NCBI GenBank assembly: GCA_021732215.1 | Contig: JAKFVL010000006.1 | Span: 62,001 to 126,000, forward strand | Direction of reading: 5' to 3' | Source: Hyphomicrobiales bacterium | GTDB lineage: Bacteria; Pseudomonadota; Alphaproteobacteria; Rhizobiales; Xanthobacteraceae | Length of the DNA: 64,000 nt | Part shown: one piece after another, positions 1 through 10,092 of the stretch | How the letters are laid out: the number at the start of each line of letters is the position of its first letter | How positions within the stretch are numbered: position 1 is the first letter of the stretch | The notes under the pieces: model-generated | Databases searched by the model: none | The model's input: only the letters and a program-made list of their open reading frames with translations | What the model was told of the DNA's origin: nothing | Position numbers and translations under genes: made by a program

Positions 1-1
1 A

Positions 2-811
2 CCCGCCACAATTGACCTTGCCGCCGTCAAGACGCGCCAGCACGGCGCATGGTCGTCCGGCAATTATGCGATTGTCGGGACCACGCTGCAGATTGTCGGC
101 GAGATGCTCTGCGAGGCCGTCGACCTGCGCAGTAACCAGCGTGTTCTCGACGTCGCCGCCGGCAACGGCAATGCGACGCTGGCCGCAGCGCGCCGCTTCG
201 CCGAGGTGGTATCGACGGACTACGTCGCCGCACTTCTCGAACGCGGCCGGGCACGCGCCGAGGCTGATGGATTGCAGGTCTCTTTCCGGGAAGCCGATGC
301 GGAGAATCTGCCGTTCGCCGACGCCACTTTTGATGTCGTTCTTTCAACCTTCGGCGTCATGTTCACGCCGAACCAAGAGCAGGCTGCACGCGAACTGATG
401 CGCGTCTGTCGTCCGGGCGGCAAGATCGGCTTGGCCAACTGGACGCCGGAGAGTTTCATCGGTCAGTTGTTCAAGACCATCGGCCAGTACGTTCCGCCAG
501 CCCCTGGCGTGAAGTCTCCCGCACTATGGGGCAACAGGGCGCATCTCGACACCCTGTTCGGTTCGCAGGCGACCGTCGCAGCGGAAAGCAGGAATTTTGT
601 CTTCCGATACAGGTCGCCAAAGCATTGGCTGGAAGTTTTCCGCAACTACTATGGTCCGGTCCTGAAGGCATTCGCGGCGATCGACCCGCAGGCGCGCGAG
701 GCGCTTGAAGCCGACCTCCATGGTTTGATCGGAAAATTCAACATCGCCCGGGACGGCACGCTGATTATCCCCGGCGAATATCTCGAAGCGGTCGTTACCA
801 GAAAAAAATGA
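2..811 (+). CDS. SAM-dependent methyltransferase (5' end outside window)
   Basis: The open frame enters from the left edge of the window, so the start is missing; 269 codons are visible before the TGA. The glycine-rich SAM motif VLDVAAGNGNATLAAA lies near visible residues 48-63, followed by the acidic motif II (VVSTDY), an ADAENLPFADATFDVV segment and a motif-III-like RVCRPGGKIGLANW. This is the class I Rossmann methyltransferase layout of the UbiE/ArsM-like small-molecule enzymes. The substrate cannot be read from the sequence. It is convergent with radC, with a gap of about 70 bp that holds nothing recognisable. Confidence 0.85.
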   Translation, partial: PATIDLAAVKTRQHGAWSSGNYAIVGTTLQIVGEMLCEAVDLRSNQRVLDVAAGNGNATLAAARRFAEVVSTDYVAALLERGRARAEADGLQVSFREADAENLPFADATFDVVLSTFGVMFTPNQEQAARELMRVCRPGGKIGLANWTPESFIGQLFKTIGQYVPPAPGVKSPALWGNRAHLDTLFGSQATVAAESRNFVFRYRSPKHWLEVFRNYYGPVLKAFAAIDPQAREALEADLHGLIGKFNIARDGTLIIPGEYLEAVVTRKK

Positions 812-880
812 TCTGGAGTTTCGTGGTGGGCGCGGCGAATATGCCGCGCCCGTACTCGTTGGGTTTATAGGTGAATCCCG

Positions 881-1597
881 TCACATCAGCTTCATGCCCT
901 TCAGGCTGGCATGACCGTTCTTGCCGACAATGATGTGATCGTGCACGGCAATGCCGAGCGTGCTTGCGATGTCCACGATCGATTTCGTCATCTGGATATC
1001 CGCCGTCGATGGGGTGGGGTCGCCGGACGGATGGTTGTGCACCAGAATGATGGCGGTCGCCGACAATTCCAGCGCGCGCTTGACCACTTCGCGCGGATAG
1101 ACCGGCGTGTGATCGACGGTGCCGACCTGTTGCAGTTCGTCGGCGATGAGCTGGTTTCGCTTGTCGAGAAACAGGATGCGGAACTGCTCCTTGTCGGCGA
1201 ACGCCATCGCGGTCCGGCAATAGTCGATCACCGAAGACCACGACGACAGCAACGTTCGCTGCTTGACCTGGCCCTTGGCAACGCGGCTGGCGGTGGCGGC
1301 GATCAGCTTGATTTCGACGACGACAGTATCGCCGATCCCGTTCACTTCTCGCAGCCGGGCTTCGGGCGCATGAACCACCTCTGCGAATGAGCCAAACCGT
1401 TGGATGAGGTCCTTGGCGATTGGCTTGACGTCGCGGCGCGGCAGTGCGCGAAACAGAACCATTTCGAGCAGTTCGTAGTCGCTCAGCGCATCCGCGCCGA
1501 CGTTACGGAATCGGCCGCGAAGCCGTTCGCGGTGGCCATGATAATGCGGCGCTTCGGAGAAGCCTGCTTGCTGGGGATCGTCGTTGTCGTCAGACAT
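881..1597 (-). CDS. radC: RadC family protein (JAB/MPN domain)
   Basis: 238 aa from the ATG at 1597; an upstream start at 1663 would add 22 residues unlike the family. The N-terminal part has the helix-hairpin-helix-like UPF0758 region ([17 protein letters not shown]). The C-terminal part is a JAB1/MPN metalloprotease-like domain with the full [15 protein letters not shown] motif (HxH, S and D ligands). The family was named for DNA repair, but its biochemical role is unsettled. It is the last gene of the minus-strand run mscS-sfsA-map-radC. Confidence 0.93.
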   Translation of the reverse strand: MSDDNDDPQQAGFSEAPHYHGHRERLRGRFRNVGADALSDYELLEMVLFRALPRRDVKPIAKDLIQRFGSFAEVVHAPEARLREVNGIGDTVVVEIKLIAATASRVAKGQVKQRTLLSSWSSVIDYCRTAMAFADKEQFRILFLDKRNQLIADELQQVGTVDHTPVYPREVVKRALELSATAIILVHNHPSGDPTPSTADIQMTKSIVDIASTLGIAVHDHIIVGKNGHASLKGMKLM

Positions 1598-1714
1598 CGG
1601 GTCGCGGGCGCACCTCGGTTGAGGGTCCAGAATGCGCGGCCCCGGCGGCAATGGAAACGGCAAGAAATTGCGCTTGCGGCAGCCTCGGAAATGGCCTCGC
1701 GGACTTCAGGCCAA

Positions 1715-2536
1715 TCAGACGAAAGGCGGCTTGTCGCGCTTGCCCGGCGACAGCGTGAAAATCTCCACGCCGGTCTGGGTCACGCCGACCGAATGCTCGA
1801 ACTGGGCCGACAGCGAGCGGTCGCGCGTCACCGCGGTCCATCCGTCGGACAGGATTTTGACGTGCGGCTTGCCGAGATTGATCATCGGCTCGATGGTGAA
1901 GAGCATGCCGGGTTTCAGCTCGACGCCTTCGCCTGGGCGGCCGACGTGGATGATGTTGGGTTCGTCGTGGAACATCCGGCCGAGGCCGTGGCCGCAGAAA
2001 TCGCGCACCACGCTCATCTGCTGCGGTTCGACGAAGCTCTGGATCGCATGGCCGATATCGCCGGTGGTCGCGCCGGGTTTGACAGCGGCAATTCCGCGCA
2101 TCATCGCCTCGTAGGTGACTTCGATCAGCCGCTGGGATTTCCGCGAGATTTCGCCGATCGCATACATGCGGCTCGAATCGCCATACCAGCCGTCGACGAT
2201 GAAGGTGACATCGACGTTGACGATATCGCCTTCTTTCAGCGGCCGGTCACCCGGCATGCCATGGCAAACCACATGATTGATCGAGGTGCAGGTCGAATAG
2301 CGATAGCCGCGGTACATCAGCGTCGCCGGATAAGCGCCGTTGCTGAAGGCGAATTCGCGGACGAAGTCGTCGATGTCCGAGGTCGGCACGCCCGGCTTGA
2401 CGATGTCCGCCAGTTCATCGAGACACCGTGCGACCAGCGCCCCGGCGGTGCGCATGCCGGCGAACGCCGACGGGCCGTGCAGTTTGATCTGGCCGGTCTT
2501 GCGGAGGGATGTCTCGGTGGCTTCGACGTAATTCAT
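1715..2536 (-). CDS. map: Methionine aminopeptidase, type I
   Basis: 273 aa. It removes the initiator methionine from nascent proteins in the cytosol. The five dimetal ligands are all visible: D in NVDVTF, D in YGDSSRM, H in FCGHGLG, E in FTIEPM and E in QFEHSV. Length and motif order fit type Ia enzymes, with a somewhat longer N-terminus (about 20 residues). The start at 2536 is an ATG and the gene lies between sfsA and radC on the same strand. Confidence 0.96.
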   Translation of the reverse strand: MNYVEATETSLRKTGQIKLHGPSAFAGMRTAGALVARCLDELADIVKPGVPTSDIDDFVREFAFSNGAYPATLMYRGYRYSTCTSINHVVCHGMPGDRPLKEGDIVNVDVTFIVDGWYGDSSRMYAIGEISRKSQRLIEVTYEAMMRGIAAVKPGATTGDIGHAIQSFVEPQQMSVVRDFCGHGLGRMFHDEPNIIHVGRPGEGVELKPGMLFTIEPMINLGKPHVKILSDGWTAVTRDRSLSAQFEHSVGVTQTGVEIFTLSPGKRDKPPFV

Positions 2537-2661
2537 CAGGATTTCGTGCTGCGGGATTCGGCGGGTATGCCGCTAATCTAAGGATTGTGAGCCGTCTTGC
2601 AAGTCAACCCTTGGCCTATAAGCCATTGGCGTCACACCGGAATGCCTTTCAGCCGCAAAGT

Positions 2662-3375
2662 TCAGAACACGATCGGGACCGGTTTGGCAATGCCGATGCT
2701 CTCCGTGGTGATCTGGCAGCTCAGCGCCAGTGCTTCGACGCCGGATGCCCGCGCCCGATCGAACGCGCTGCCATAGGCCGGATCGATATCGCGGGCCAGC
2801 GTGAACGAGGTGGCCGAACTGATCTGGATCACGAACAGCATCACGGCTCGCGCGCCGGTTTCGACCATCGCCGTCATTTCGTCGAGATGCTTGGCGCCGC
2901 GCGCGGTGACCGAATCGGGAAATTCGGCCAGATCTGCCTCGCGCATCAGATGGACATTCTTGACCTCCACGTAGCAGGGCGAGCGTCCATCCTGCTCGAG
3001 CAGAAAATCGATCCGGGAGGATTTCCCGTACTTCACCTCGCGGCGGATCGATGCGTAGCCCGCCAGTTCCGGAATGCTGCCTTGCGCCAGCGCTTCAGCA
3101 ACAATCGTATTGGGATGCGCCGTATTGACGCCGACCAGCTCTGAGCCGTGGCCGAAGTCGGCCTCGATCAGTTCCCACGAGAACGGCAATTTGCGCGTCG
3201 CGCTCGGCGATTTCGACAGCCACACGCGGGCTCCTGCGGTCTGCAGTCCCGTCATCGCGCCGGGATTGGCGACGTGCACCGTGATGACATTGCCATCGGC
3301 GAGCTCGACGTCCGCGAGAAAACGCTTGTATCGCCGGATCAGCGTGGCCGGAACCAGCGGCGAGACAAATTTCAT
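2662..3375 (-). CDS. sfsA: SfsA, sugar fermentation stimulation protein homolog
   Basis: 237 aa, the full family length. Characteristic segments are [10 protein letters not shown] near the N-terminus, [12 protein letters not shown], the [17 protein letters not shown] core and YVEVKNVHL. The family has an OB-fold-like N-terminus and a PD-(D/E)xK-like nuclease fold (D and ExK visible in SRIDFLLE...YVEVKNV). Its cellular role is not established beyond the E. coli maltose phenotype. It starts 13 bp after the mscS stop, which suggests co-transcription. Confidence 0.93.
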   Translation of the reverse strand: MKFVSPLVPATLIRRYKRFLADVELADGNVITVHVANPGAMTGLQTAGARVWLSKSPSATRKLPFSWELIEADFGHGSELVGVNTAHPNTIVAEALAQGSIPELAGYASIRREVKYGKSSRIDFLLEQDGRSPCYVEVKNVHLMREADLAEFPDSVTARGAKHLDEMTAMVETGARAVMLFVIQISSATSFTLARDIDPAYGSAFDRARASGVEALALSCQITTESIGIAKPVPIVF

Positions 3376-3388
3376 GGGAGAAACCCAC

Positions 3389-4693
3389 TCAGCTCGGGTT
3401 CTCGATCGTAACCTCGGCCGGCAGAGTTCCTCGTACGCGGATATCGCGAACCGGATAAGGCACGCGGATGCCTTCGCGCTTGAAGGCGTCCCACAGCGCC
3501 ATCATCACGTCGCTCTTGACGTTGTCCATGCCCGCATAGGGATCGTTGATCCAGAACGTGAGCGAGAAGCGCATGCCGTATTCGGCAAACTCTGAAATCT
3601 GGCAGCCAGCCTTCTTGACCCGATCCGTCGCGCTGGCGACATCGACGGCCAGCTTGCACACCAGACGCGGGTCCGCGTCGTAGTTGGTCGAGAACGGGAC
3701 CTTCACCAGTGTATCCTTGTCGGTGTAAGTCCAGTTCACGACCTTCTGGGTGATCAGGTCTTCGTTCGGAATCAGGAATTCGCGTCCGTCGCCGGCGGCA
3801 ACCGAGATATAGCGCGTATTCATGGTGTTGATCCGGCCGAAACTGTCGCCGATCGTCACCAGATCGCCTGGCTTCACCGACTTGTCGGCGAGCAGGATCA
3901 CCCCCGAAACGAAATTGGCGACGATTTTCTGCAAGCCGAAACCGACGCCGACGCCGACCGCGCCGCTGAAGACTGCAAGCGCGGCGAGATTTATGCCGAC
4001 CGCGCCCATCACCAGCGCGACAGCCAGCACCATCAGGATCAACCGGACCAGCTTGGTCAGCAAGACCTGAACCGACGGCGTCAGGTCGTGCGACTGCTTG
4101 ATGCGGCCTTCGATGAAGTTGCTGATCAGGTTGGCGATCCACAACGTGATTGCGAGCAGGACGAGCAGCTTGATGATGAGGAGCGGCGTCAATCGCAGAC
4201 CGCCAAGATCGATTCCAATCGAGTCGAGGGCGTCCGTCGTCGGCTTGAGCAGACCGACGATGCTCAGCGCGGCGATCACCCAGGCCGAGATCGAAATCAT
4301 CCGCACCACAAACTCGTTGCGGATGAAACTGGTGGCGAAGCGGATGATGAGCCAGGCCGTGGCGAGGCTTGCCGCGATCGCCAGCAGATAGCTGCGGCTC
4401 GGCCCGGTGGACGCGGTCATCACAACGCGCGCGATTCCCACCAGCAGGGCAAAGATCACCGTGGTCAGGCTGCGCATCAGAATGCGGATGAAAAGCCGTA
4501 GCGGCGCCGGCCACCCCATGGCAAGCGATGACACGTCGGTTCTGGCGCGGACGGCGGCTGAAGCGGCATAGGCAATTCCGGCGGCGGCAACAATGAGCCC
4601 GATCTGCAAATAGAACCAGGGCGACATGAATTCCGCTCCCACCAGGCGGATGGCGGTTTGCAGCAGTCCGTCAATTTTATTCCAGTTCATCAT
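3389..4693 (-). CDS. Mechanosensitive ion channel family protein (MscS type)
   Basis: 434 aa inner-membrane protein. Four or five hydrophobic segments precede the conserved pore-lining helix and beta domain ([17 protein letters not shown], then [21 protein letters not shown] and INTMNTRYI), the hallmark of MscS channels that vent solutes under hypo-osmotic stress. The cytoplasmic C-terminal alpha/beta domain is complete. It is longer than E. coli MscS (286 aa) because of extra N-terminal membrane helices. First gene of the run leading to sfsA, map and radC. Confidence 0.92.
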   Translation of the reverse strand: MMNWNKIDGLLQTAIRLVGAEFMSPWFYLQIGLIVAAAGIAYAASAAVRARTDVSSLAMGWPAPLRLFIRILMRSLTTVIFALLVGIARVVMTASTGPSRSYLLAIAASLATAWLIIRFATSFIRNEFVVRMISISAWVIAALSIVGLLKPTTDALDSIGIDLGGLRLTPLLIIKLLVLLAITLWIANLISNFIEGRIKQSHDLTPSVQVLLTKLVRLILMVLAVALVMGAVGINLAALAVFSGAVGVGVGFGLQKIVANFVSGVILLADKSVKPGDLVTIGDSFGRINTMNTRYISVAAGDGREFLIPNEDLITQKVVNWTYTDKDTLVKVPFSTNYDADPRLVCKLAVDVASATDRVKKAGCQISEFAEYGMRFSLTFWINDPYAGMDNVKSDVMMALWDAFKREGIRVPYPVRDIRVRGTLPAEVTIENPS

Positions 4694-4929
4694 CGTCCAG
4701 TCTCTCGTATCCCTGCGGAAGCGCTTGACCGATGCAGCGCCGGACCGGCGCGCGATTCGGATCGTGCGTCAGTTTGTACCGCGAGCCTTGCAGATGCCAT
4801 GTGAAGCGCCTGCGTGACTGCGGATACCCCCGGAAATGCGGCTGATTTGCGGTCGGCCGCAATTGGGGTTGGCGTTCCGGCGCTGCACCGATATGCATGG
4901 AGGCGGCGCCTCTCAACATCGCAGGGTCA

Positions 4930-6723
4930 ATGGGTTCGCTCGATTCGGTCAGCATTGCTATCTTGCTCGGCGCTGTACTGGTGATGGCGGGCATCATGTC
5001 GAGCCTGATCGCCCTGCGGTTCGGTGCACCTCTGTTGCTGGTATTCCTTGGTGTCGGCGTTCTGGCCGGCGAGAGCGGGCCGGGGGGGCTGCATTTCAAC
5101 GATGTGCAAACCACCTATCTCGTCGGTTCGGTGGCGCTGGCTCTGATCCTGTTCGATGGCGGATTGCGGACGCGCTTCTCAAGCATACGCGCGGTGCTCG
5201 CGCCCTCGATGGCGCTGGCGACAGTGGGCGTGCTTTTGACGGCTCTGCTCACTGCGCCTGTCGCTCATTATTTCCTCAACATCAGCTGGACAGAATCGCT
5301 GCTGGTCGGCGCGGTCGTGGCATCCACCGACGCGGCAGCGGTGTTTCTGCTGATCCACGCCCAGGGACTGCGCCTTCGTCCGCGCGTCGGCGCGACGCTT
5401 GAGGTTGAATCCGGCACCAACGATCCGTTCGCGGTGTTCCTGACGCTGATGCTTGTTGAACTGCTGTCGCTCGGCCAGAGCACGGTCTGGCAGGTGCTCG
5501 GTCAGTTTGCGCGGGAAGCGCTGCTTGGAACGATCTTTGGCGTCGCCGGCGGGCGGCTGGTGGTGCTCGGCCTCAATCGCATCGCTTTGCCGCAAGGGCT
5601 GCATGCGCCATTCGTCGCAACCGCGGCGCTCGTCATCTTTGGCACGGCGCAAATCTCCCACGCATCGGGATTTCTTGCCGTTTATCTGGCCGGCATGGTG
5701 ATCGGCAATCGCCCGACGCGCGCGCACAATTCGGTGGTTGCCTTTCTCGACGCGGCGACATGGCTGGCGCAAATCGTGATGTTCGTGCTGCTCGGCCTCC
5801 TGGTCTGGCCGGGGCGGCTGCTCGACACGCTTGTCCCGGCCATACTGGTGGCGCTGACCCTGACGCTGGTCGCGCGGCCGGTCGCGGTGTTTGTCTGCCT
5901 GCTGCCGTTTCGATTTCAGTGGCGTGAGAAGATTTTCATCTCGTGGGTCGGGCTGCGCGGCGCTGTTGCGATCTTTCTGGCGTCGATCCCGCTGCTGGTA
6001 GGCCTGCCGAAGGCGTACATCTACTTCGACGTCGCCTTCGTCGTCGTGGCCATATCGCTGTTGTTTCAGGGATGGACGATCGGACTGGCAGCCCGGCAAC
6101 TGCACGTCGCGCTGCCCCGCGCCGAAGGCTCGCCCCGCCGTATCGAGCTCGATCTGCCTGGCCAGCTCGAGCAGCAGCTGGTCGGTTATCCGGTGCGCTC
6201 CAAGAGCCTGTTTTTCCGGCGCGGACTGTTTCCGTCGTGGTCGAAGCCGACGCTGGTGATCCGCGACGAGAAGATTCTCTCGCCGGCGGAAGCCGAGCCG
6301 ATCGCGCCGGGCGATTACATTTACCTGCTGGCGCCGCCCGAACGTGCGCAGGCGCTCGACCGTTTCTTCGTGGATATGCCGCCGACATCCGCGCCCGATC
6401 CGCATCTCCTCGGCGAGTTCGCCGTGTCCGGCGAAACCGTTCTGCAGGATCTTGCTGCAATCTACGGGATCGCCGTTGATCCGAACGAGGCCGCACGAAC
6501 GGTTGCCGATTATTTCGATCTGCATCTGGATCGCACGCCGGTTGCGGGTGCGACCTTGCCGCTCGACAGTATCGTGCTCGTGGTGCGCGCGGTGAGCGGC
6601 AGCCGTGCCCACGTCGTCGGTCTTCGTCTGCCGGAAGACGAGGACGACGCAAAGCCGCCGACGCGCGGCGATATTGTCAGGCAGCGGTTGCGCAAGGCGT
6701 GGAAAGAGCTGTCGGGCGCATAA
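4930..6723 (+). CDS. Potassium/proton antiporter, NhaP2/CvrA type
   Basis: About 597 aa from the ATG at 4930, which has an AGGG-like ribosome binding site; an in-frame ATG at 4897 is the alternative. The N-terminal ~400 residues are a CPA1 Na+/H+ exchanger domain of about 12 helices with ESGTNDPFAVFLTL and VGLRGAVAIFLASIPLL. The C-terminal cytosolic part resembles a TrkA-C domain followed by a CorC/HlyC-type domain, the layout of NhaP2/CvrA rather than NhaA or NhaB. It exports K+ (or Na+) for protons at the inner membrane. Ion preference is inferred from the architecture. It is divergent from mscS, another osmotic-stress protein. Confidence 0.9.
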   Translation: MGSLDSVSIAILLGAVLVMAGIMSSLIALRFGAPLLLVFLGVGVLAGESGPGGLHFNDVQTTYLVGSVALALILFDGGLRTRFSSIRAVLAPSMALATVGVLLTALLTAPVAHYFLNISWTESLLVGAVVASTDAAAVFLLIHAQGLRLRPRVGATLEVESGTNDPFAVFLTLMLVELLSLGQSTVWQVLGQFAREALLGTIFGVAGGRLVVLGLNRIALPQGLHAPFVATAALVIFGTAQISHASGFLAVYLAGMVIGNRPTRAHNSVVAFLDAATWLAQIVMFVLLGLLVWPGRLLDTLVPAILVALTLTLVARPVAVFVCLLPFRFQWREKIFISWVGLRGAVAIFLASIPLLVGLPKAYIYFDVAFVVVAISLLFQGWTIGLAARQLHVALPRAEGSPRRIELDLPGQLEQQLVGYPVRSKSLFFRRGLFPSWSKPTLVIRDEKILSPAEAEPIAPGDYIYLLAPPERAQALDRFFVDMPPTSAPDPHLLGEFAVSGETVLQDLAAIYGIAVDPNEAARTVADYFDLHLDRTPVAGATLPLDSIVLVVRAVSGSRAHVVGLRLPEDEDDAKPPTRGDIVRQRLRKAWKELSGA

Positions 6724-6741
6724 CCAGTGCCGCCGCGGCGC

Positions 6742-7521
6742 TTACAGTGCGCGCGATGGAATCAGCAGCGGCCCGTCAGGCGTTTCGATCCGGTTGACGG
6801 ATACGCCGAACACGCTGGCAATCCGCTCCGGGGTCAGGGTTTCTTGAGGCGGGCCGCTCGCTACCACCCGCCCTTCGTTCATCAGCACGATCTTGTCGGC
6901 AAAGCGCATGGCAAGGGCAAGGTTGTGAATGATGGCAACCACGGCCGCGCCCTGCCGCGCGATCGTCTGCAACAGCTCCATCACGATCAGCCGATGCCGT
7001 TCGTCGAGCGAGGCGGTCGGCTCGTCGGCGATCAGCACCGACGCCTCGGTCGCAAGCGCGCGGGCAATCGCCACGCGAGCGCATTCGCCGCCTGACAGCG
7101 TCGTGATCAGCCGGTCCGCAAACGGCGTGATGGATGCGGCGGCCATGGCGCGGGCGACGGCGGCACGGTCGGCATCGGTGGTCCGGGAGAACGGATCGGA
7201 GTGCGGCTCGCGGCCGAGCGCCACGATGGCATCGACCCGCATTGGCCAGTGAAACTCATGGCCTTGCGGCAGGTAGGCCAGTGCGCGTGCGCGCTCCCGC
7301 AGCGGCATTGCCTGAAGCGGCTTGCCATCGAACGTCACAGTGCCATCGCAATCGATCAGCCCGGCCAGCGCTCGCGCCAGCGTCGTCTTGCCTGCACCAT
7401 TGGGGCCAGCCAGGATCGTCAGCTCGCCGGGGATCAACGAAATGGCCGCGTCGTCGACGATGCGCCGGCCGCTCCGCGTCACGGTGATGGACCGACTTTC
7501 AAGTCGCGGCGCTATGCTCAT
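6742..7521 (-). CDS. FecCD-type ABC importer, ATP-binding subunit (siderophore/heme/B12 class)
   Basis: 259 aa ATPase. Walker A is GPNGAGKTTLARALA (about residues 39-53), the signature is LSGGECARVAIARAL and Walker B is VLIADEPTASLD. The AYLPQGHEFHWPM stretch is typical of the HmuV/BtuD/FecE branch. The Cys-Ala after LSGGE, in place of the usual QR or RQ, is slightly unusual. Its start overlaps the permease stop by 4 bp (ATGA at 7518-7521), so the two are translationally coupled. Whether the cargo is heme, ferric siderophore or cobalamin cannot be decided; no cobalamin riboswitch is visible upstream. Confidence 0.88.
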   Translation of the reverse strand: MSIAPRLESRSITVTRSGRRIVDDAAISLIPGELTILAGPNGAGKTTLARALAGLIDCDGTVTFDGKPLQAMPLRERARALAYLPQGHEFHWPMRVDAIVALGREPHSDPFSRTTDADRAAVARAMAAASITPFADRLITTLSGGECARVAIARALATEASVLIADEPTASLDERHRLIVMELLQTIARQGAAVVAIIHNLALAMRFADKIVLMNEGRVVASGPPQETLTPERIASVFGVSVNRIETPDGPLLIPSRAL

Positions 7522-8528
7522 GTCGTGCTGTCCTCCAGCACGCGGCGTTCCCGGAAAATCATCGCCAGAAAAAACGGCACGCCGATCAGCGCGGTAACGA
7601 CGCCGATCTTGATCTCGATGGGGACGGGTACGAGCCGGACCGCAATGTCGGCCGCGATCAGCAATGCAGCGCCGGCAAGTGCTGCAGGCAGCATCACGCG
7701 CGCCGGATCGGAGCCGTAAAATCTGCGAACGAGATGCGGCGCGACCAGCCCGACGAACGAAATCGCGCCTGCGACCGACACGGCTGCGCCGACGCCGAGC
7801 GCCACGCCAATCACCACCAGAATACGTGTGCGTTCGACATTGACGCCGAGCGAGGCGGCGGCATCCTCACCGAGAGCGAGCGCGCGGAATGCGCTGGCGT
7901 TCAATGCGAGCAGAAGCCAGCTCGCGACCATGAAAGGCGCGGCAAGCCAGACATGCGCCATGCTGCGATCCTGCAGCGAGCCCAGCAGCCAGAATGCGAT
8001 TTCAAGCGCGATAAACGGATTGGGTGCGAGATTGAGGATCAGCGCGATCGCCGCCCCCGCGAGGCTGGCCAATGCAAGGCCAGCAAGCAGCGTGACCGTC
8101 AGCGATGCGCGGCGTCCGGCAATTGCCACGAGTGCGCCGACCGACAGCAATGCACCGGCGATGCCGCCGAGCGGGACCGCAACGGAAAGCGCGCTGGCGA
8201 ATCCAAAAGCCATGATCGCCGAGGCGGCAGCCGCTGCCGCTTGTGGCGCGCCGAACAGGCTCGGTTCGGCCAGCGGATTGCGCAGCAAGCCCTGCAGCGA
8301 GGCACCTGCCAATCCGAAGGTTGCGCCGATCAACATCGCCAGCAGCGTTCGCGGCAAGCGGATATCGCGGACGATGATGGTCTCGACGCCCTGATCCGAT
8401 ACGAGTGCTTTCCAGACCGAGCCGAGCGGAAACTGCGCCGGGCCGGTCATCAGCGATACGATCGTCAGCGCAACGACCAGAGCAGCGAGCATCAGCGTTA
8501 GCAGGCGGGACGGCGTGGAGGAAGTCAT
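7518..8528 (-). CDS. FecCD-type ABC importer, permease subunit
   Basis: 336 aa from the ATG at 8528, where the protein begins MTSSTPSRLLTLMLAAL; the open frame runs further upstream but that part is non-coding and overlaps the divergent binding-protein gene. The family motifs are present: RLPRTLLAMLIGATFGLAGASLQGLLRNPLAEP at the cytoplasmic coupling region and GAISFVGLVAPHLVRRFYG near the C-terminus. About ten membrane helices are expected. It forms the translocation pore for the ATPase encoded downstream. The divergent gene encodes the partner binding protein. Confidence 0.9.
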   Translation of the reverse strand: MTSSTPSRLLTLMLAALVVALTIVSLMTGPAQFPLGSVWKALVSDQGVETIIVRDIRLPRTLLAMLIGATFGLAGASLQGLLRNPLAEPSLFGAPQAAAAAASAIMAFGFASALSVAVPLGGIAGALLSVGALVAIAGRRASLTVTLLAGLALASLAGAAIALILNLAPNPFIALEIAFWLLGSLQDRSMAHVWLAAPFMVASWLLLALNASAFRALALGEDAAASLGVNVERTRILVVIGVALGVGAAVSVAGAISFVGLVAPHLVRRFYGSDPARVMLPAALAGAALLIAADIAVRLVPVPIEIKIGVVTALIGVPFFLAMIFRERRVLEDSTT

Positions 8529-8594
8529 ACGGGTCCAGTCGCGGGCTGCGCGGCAGGCTGACGCGCACGGCGAGGCGTGGCATAACAGGTCGGC

Positions 8595-9428
8595 ATGATC
8601 AAGAAAACCATTCAGGTGTTTGCGATTGCCGGCGTTCTCGCGGCCATCAGCCTGCCTGTGGCGAATGCGGCGGACAAGCCCAGCCGGATCGTGTCGTTCA
8701 ATCTCTGCACCGACCAGCTCCTGCTGGCGCTTGCCGATCCCTCGCAGATTGCCGGGCTCTCGCCTTATGCGGCCAATCCGGGCATGTCGGTGATGACGGA
8801 CGCGGCGAAGCCCTATCGCAAGCTCGATTGGGACGCGGAGTCGGTGGTCAATCTCGCACCCGATCTGGTTCTGCTTGCGCCGAGCCATCGCCCGATCCGG
8901 GCGATGCTCAGAACCATGGGCGTGCGTGTGGCTGAAATTCCGTTCATCACCGATCTCGGTGCAGCGAAACAGCAGGCGCGCGACGTCGGGAAACTGGTCG
9001 GGCATCCGGAGCGCGGCGAGGCGCTGGCGAAAGCGATCGAGGACGCCGAGCGCAAGCTCGCATCCGCTCAACCGGTTCGCAGCGCGCTTCTGATCGGCCG
9101 TGGCGGCTATACCGAAGGAGCGGCGAGTCTCCCCGCTTCGATGCTGAACGCTGCGGGATTGCAGCCGCCGTCAAATGGTCCGAAAGGATTCGGGGGCGTC
9201 GTGTCGCTCGAGCAATTGCTGGTCGACGGCCCTGATGTTCTGGTGACGCAGGATCCTCCGCGCGAGGCCAGCGATCAGGGCGCGTTGTTCATCACCCATC
9301 CGGCGGTGTTTGCGCGCTATGGCGCCGACCGGCGGATCAATCTTCCGGCGCGATATACATTGTGCGGGGGGCCGGCACTGGTGCAGGGGCTCAACCATCT
9401 CGGTGAAGCCATCAAGCGGCTGCGCTAG
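8595..9428 (+). CDS. Periplasmic binding protein of FecCD-type importer (BtuF/FepB-like)
   Basis: 277 aa with a clear signal peptide (MIKKTIQVFAIAGVLAAI, cleavage after VANAA). The mature part has the class III binding-protein layout: RIVSFNLCTDQLLLALAD, a Asn-Leu-Ala-Pro-Asp-Leu-Val segment, and a long connecting helix. The stretch around LNLCTDQ resembles binding proteins assigned to cobalamin or iron-chelate uptake in alphaproteobacteria. It is transcribed divergently from the permease across only 66 bp, so both promoters must share that gap. Its TAG stop overlaps the modC stop in a CTAG (9425-9428). Confidence 0.85.
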   Translation: MIKKTIQVFAIAGVLAAISLPVANAADKPSRIVSFNLCTDQLLLALADPSQIAGLSPYAANPGMSVMTDAAKPYRKLDWDAESVVNLAPDLVLLAPSHRPIRAMLRTMGVRVAEIPFITDLGAAKQQARDVGKLVGHPERGEALAKAIEDAERKLASAQPVRSALLIGRGGYTEGAASLPASMLNAAGLQPPSNGPKGFGGVVSLEQLLVDGPDVLVTQDPPREASDQGALFITHPAVFARYGADRRINLPARYTLCGGPALVQGLNHLGEAIKRLR

Positions 9429-10090
9429 TTCGGTAACAGCTCGGTGCCGCCCGATGCGGTAATGCGCCCGCGCTTGATCAGTACGATGTGCCCGGCGAGC
9501 TGGCGCAGTTCGTCGGCGTCATGGCTGACATAGACCATCGGCACGCCTGTCTCGTCGCGCAGACGTATCAGGTAGGGCAGGATTTCGGCCTTGCGTTCGT
9601 CATCCAGCGAGCCCAGCGGCTCGTCGAGCAACAGCAATCTCGGTTTGGCGAGCAGCGCGCGGCCGAGCGCGATGCGCTGACGTTCGCCGCCGGAGAGATT
9701 GCCCGGGCGCCGGTCCAGCAGATAGCCGATATCGAGCAGGTCTGCGACGCGGGTCTGGTCATCGGTGCTCGGTTCGAGGCGGTTCATGCGCCGGCCGTAA
9801 TCGAGATTTTGCCGCACGCTCATTTGCGGAAACAGGCGCGCGTCCTGGAATACATATCCGATACGGCGGCGATGCGATGGAACGTGGATACCGGCAGCCG
9901 TGTCGTCCAGCGTGTCGGCATCGATCGAGATCATGCCCCGATCGGGCTTGAGCAGACCCGCAATCATGCTGATCAGCGATGTCTTGCCCGCCCCGGACAT
10001 GCCGAACAATCCGGTCACACGATCCTGGCTAATAATCGAGGCTTCGATCGAGAACGCCCCGAGACGTTTGACGACATCCATGCGCAGCAT
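9425..10090 (-). CDS. modC: Molybdate ABC transporter ATPase, short form without Mop domain
   Basis: 221 aa. Walker A GMSGAGKTSLISMIAGLL, Q-loop YVFQDARLFPQMSV, signature LSGGERQRIALGRAL, Walker B LLLLDEPLGSLDD and H-loop YVSHDADEL are intact. ModC proteins are usually 350 aa or more, with a C-terminal Mop/TOBE domain that binds molybdate; here the protein ends soon after the ATPase domain. The stop codon lies in a CTAG shared with the convergent binding-protein gene. It starts 2 bp after the modB stop, so it belongs to modABC. Confidence 0.92.
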   Translation of the reverse strand: MLRMDVVKRLGAFSIEASIISQDRVTGLFGMSGAGKTSLISMIAGLLKPDRGMISIDADTLDDTAAGIHVPSHRRRIGYVFQDARLFPQMSVRQNLDYGRRMNRLEPSTDDQTRVADLLDIGYLLDRRPGNLSGGERQRIALGRALLAKPRLLLLDEPLGSLDDERKAEILPYLIRLRDETGVPMVYVSHDADELRQLAGHIVLIKRGRITASGGTELLPN

Positions 10091-10092
10091 TG

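Noticed and set aside
5179-6612. 477-aa open frame opposite the antiporter gene
   Set aside because: Antisense shadow, polar composition typical of GC-rich third-position bias.
8529-8594. Cobalamin riboswitch before the FecCD-type transporter
   Set aside because: The divergent gap is only 66 bp, too short, and no B12-box is visible.
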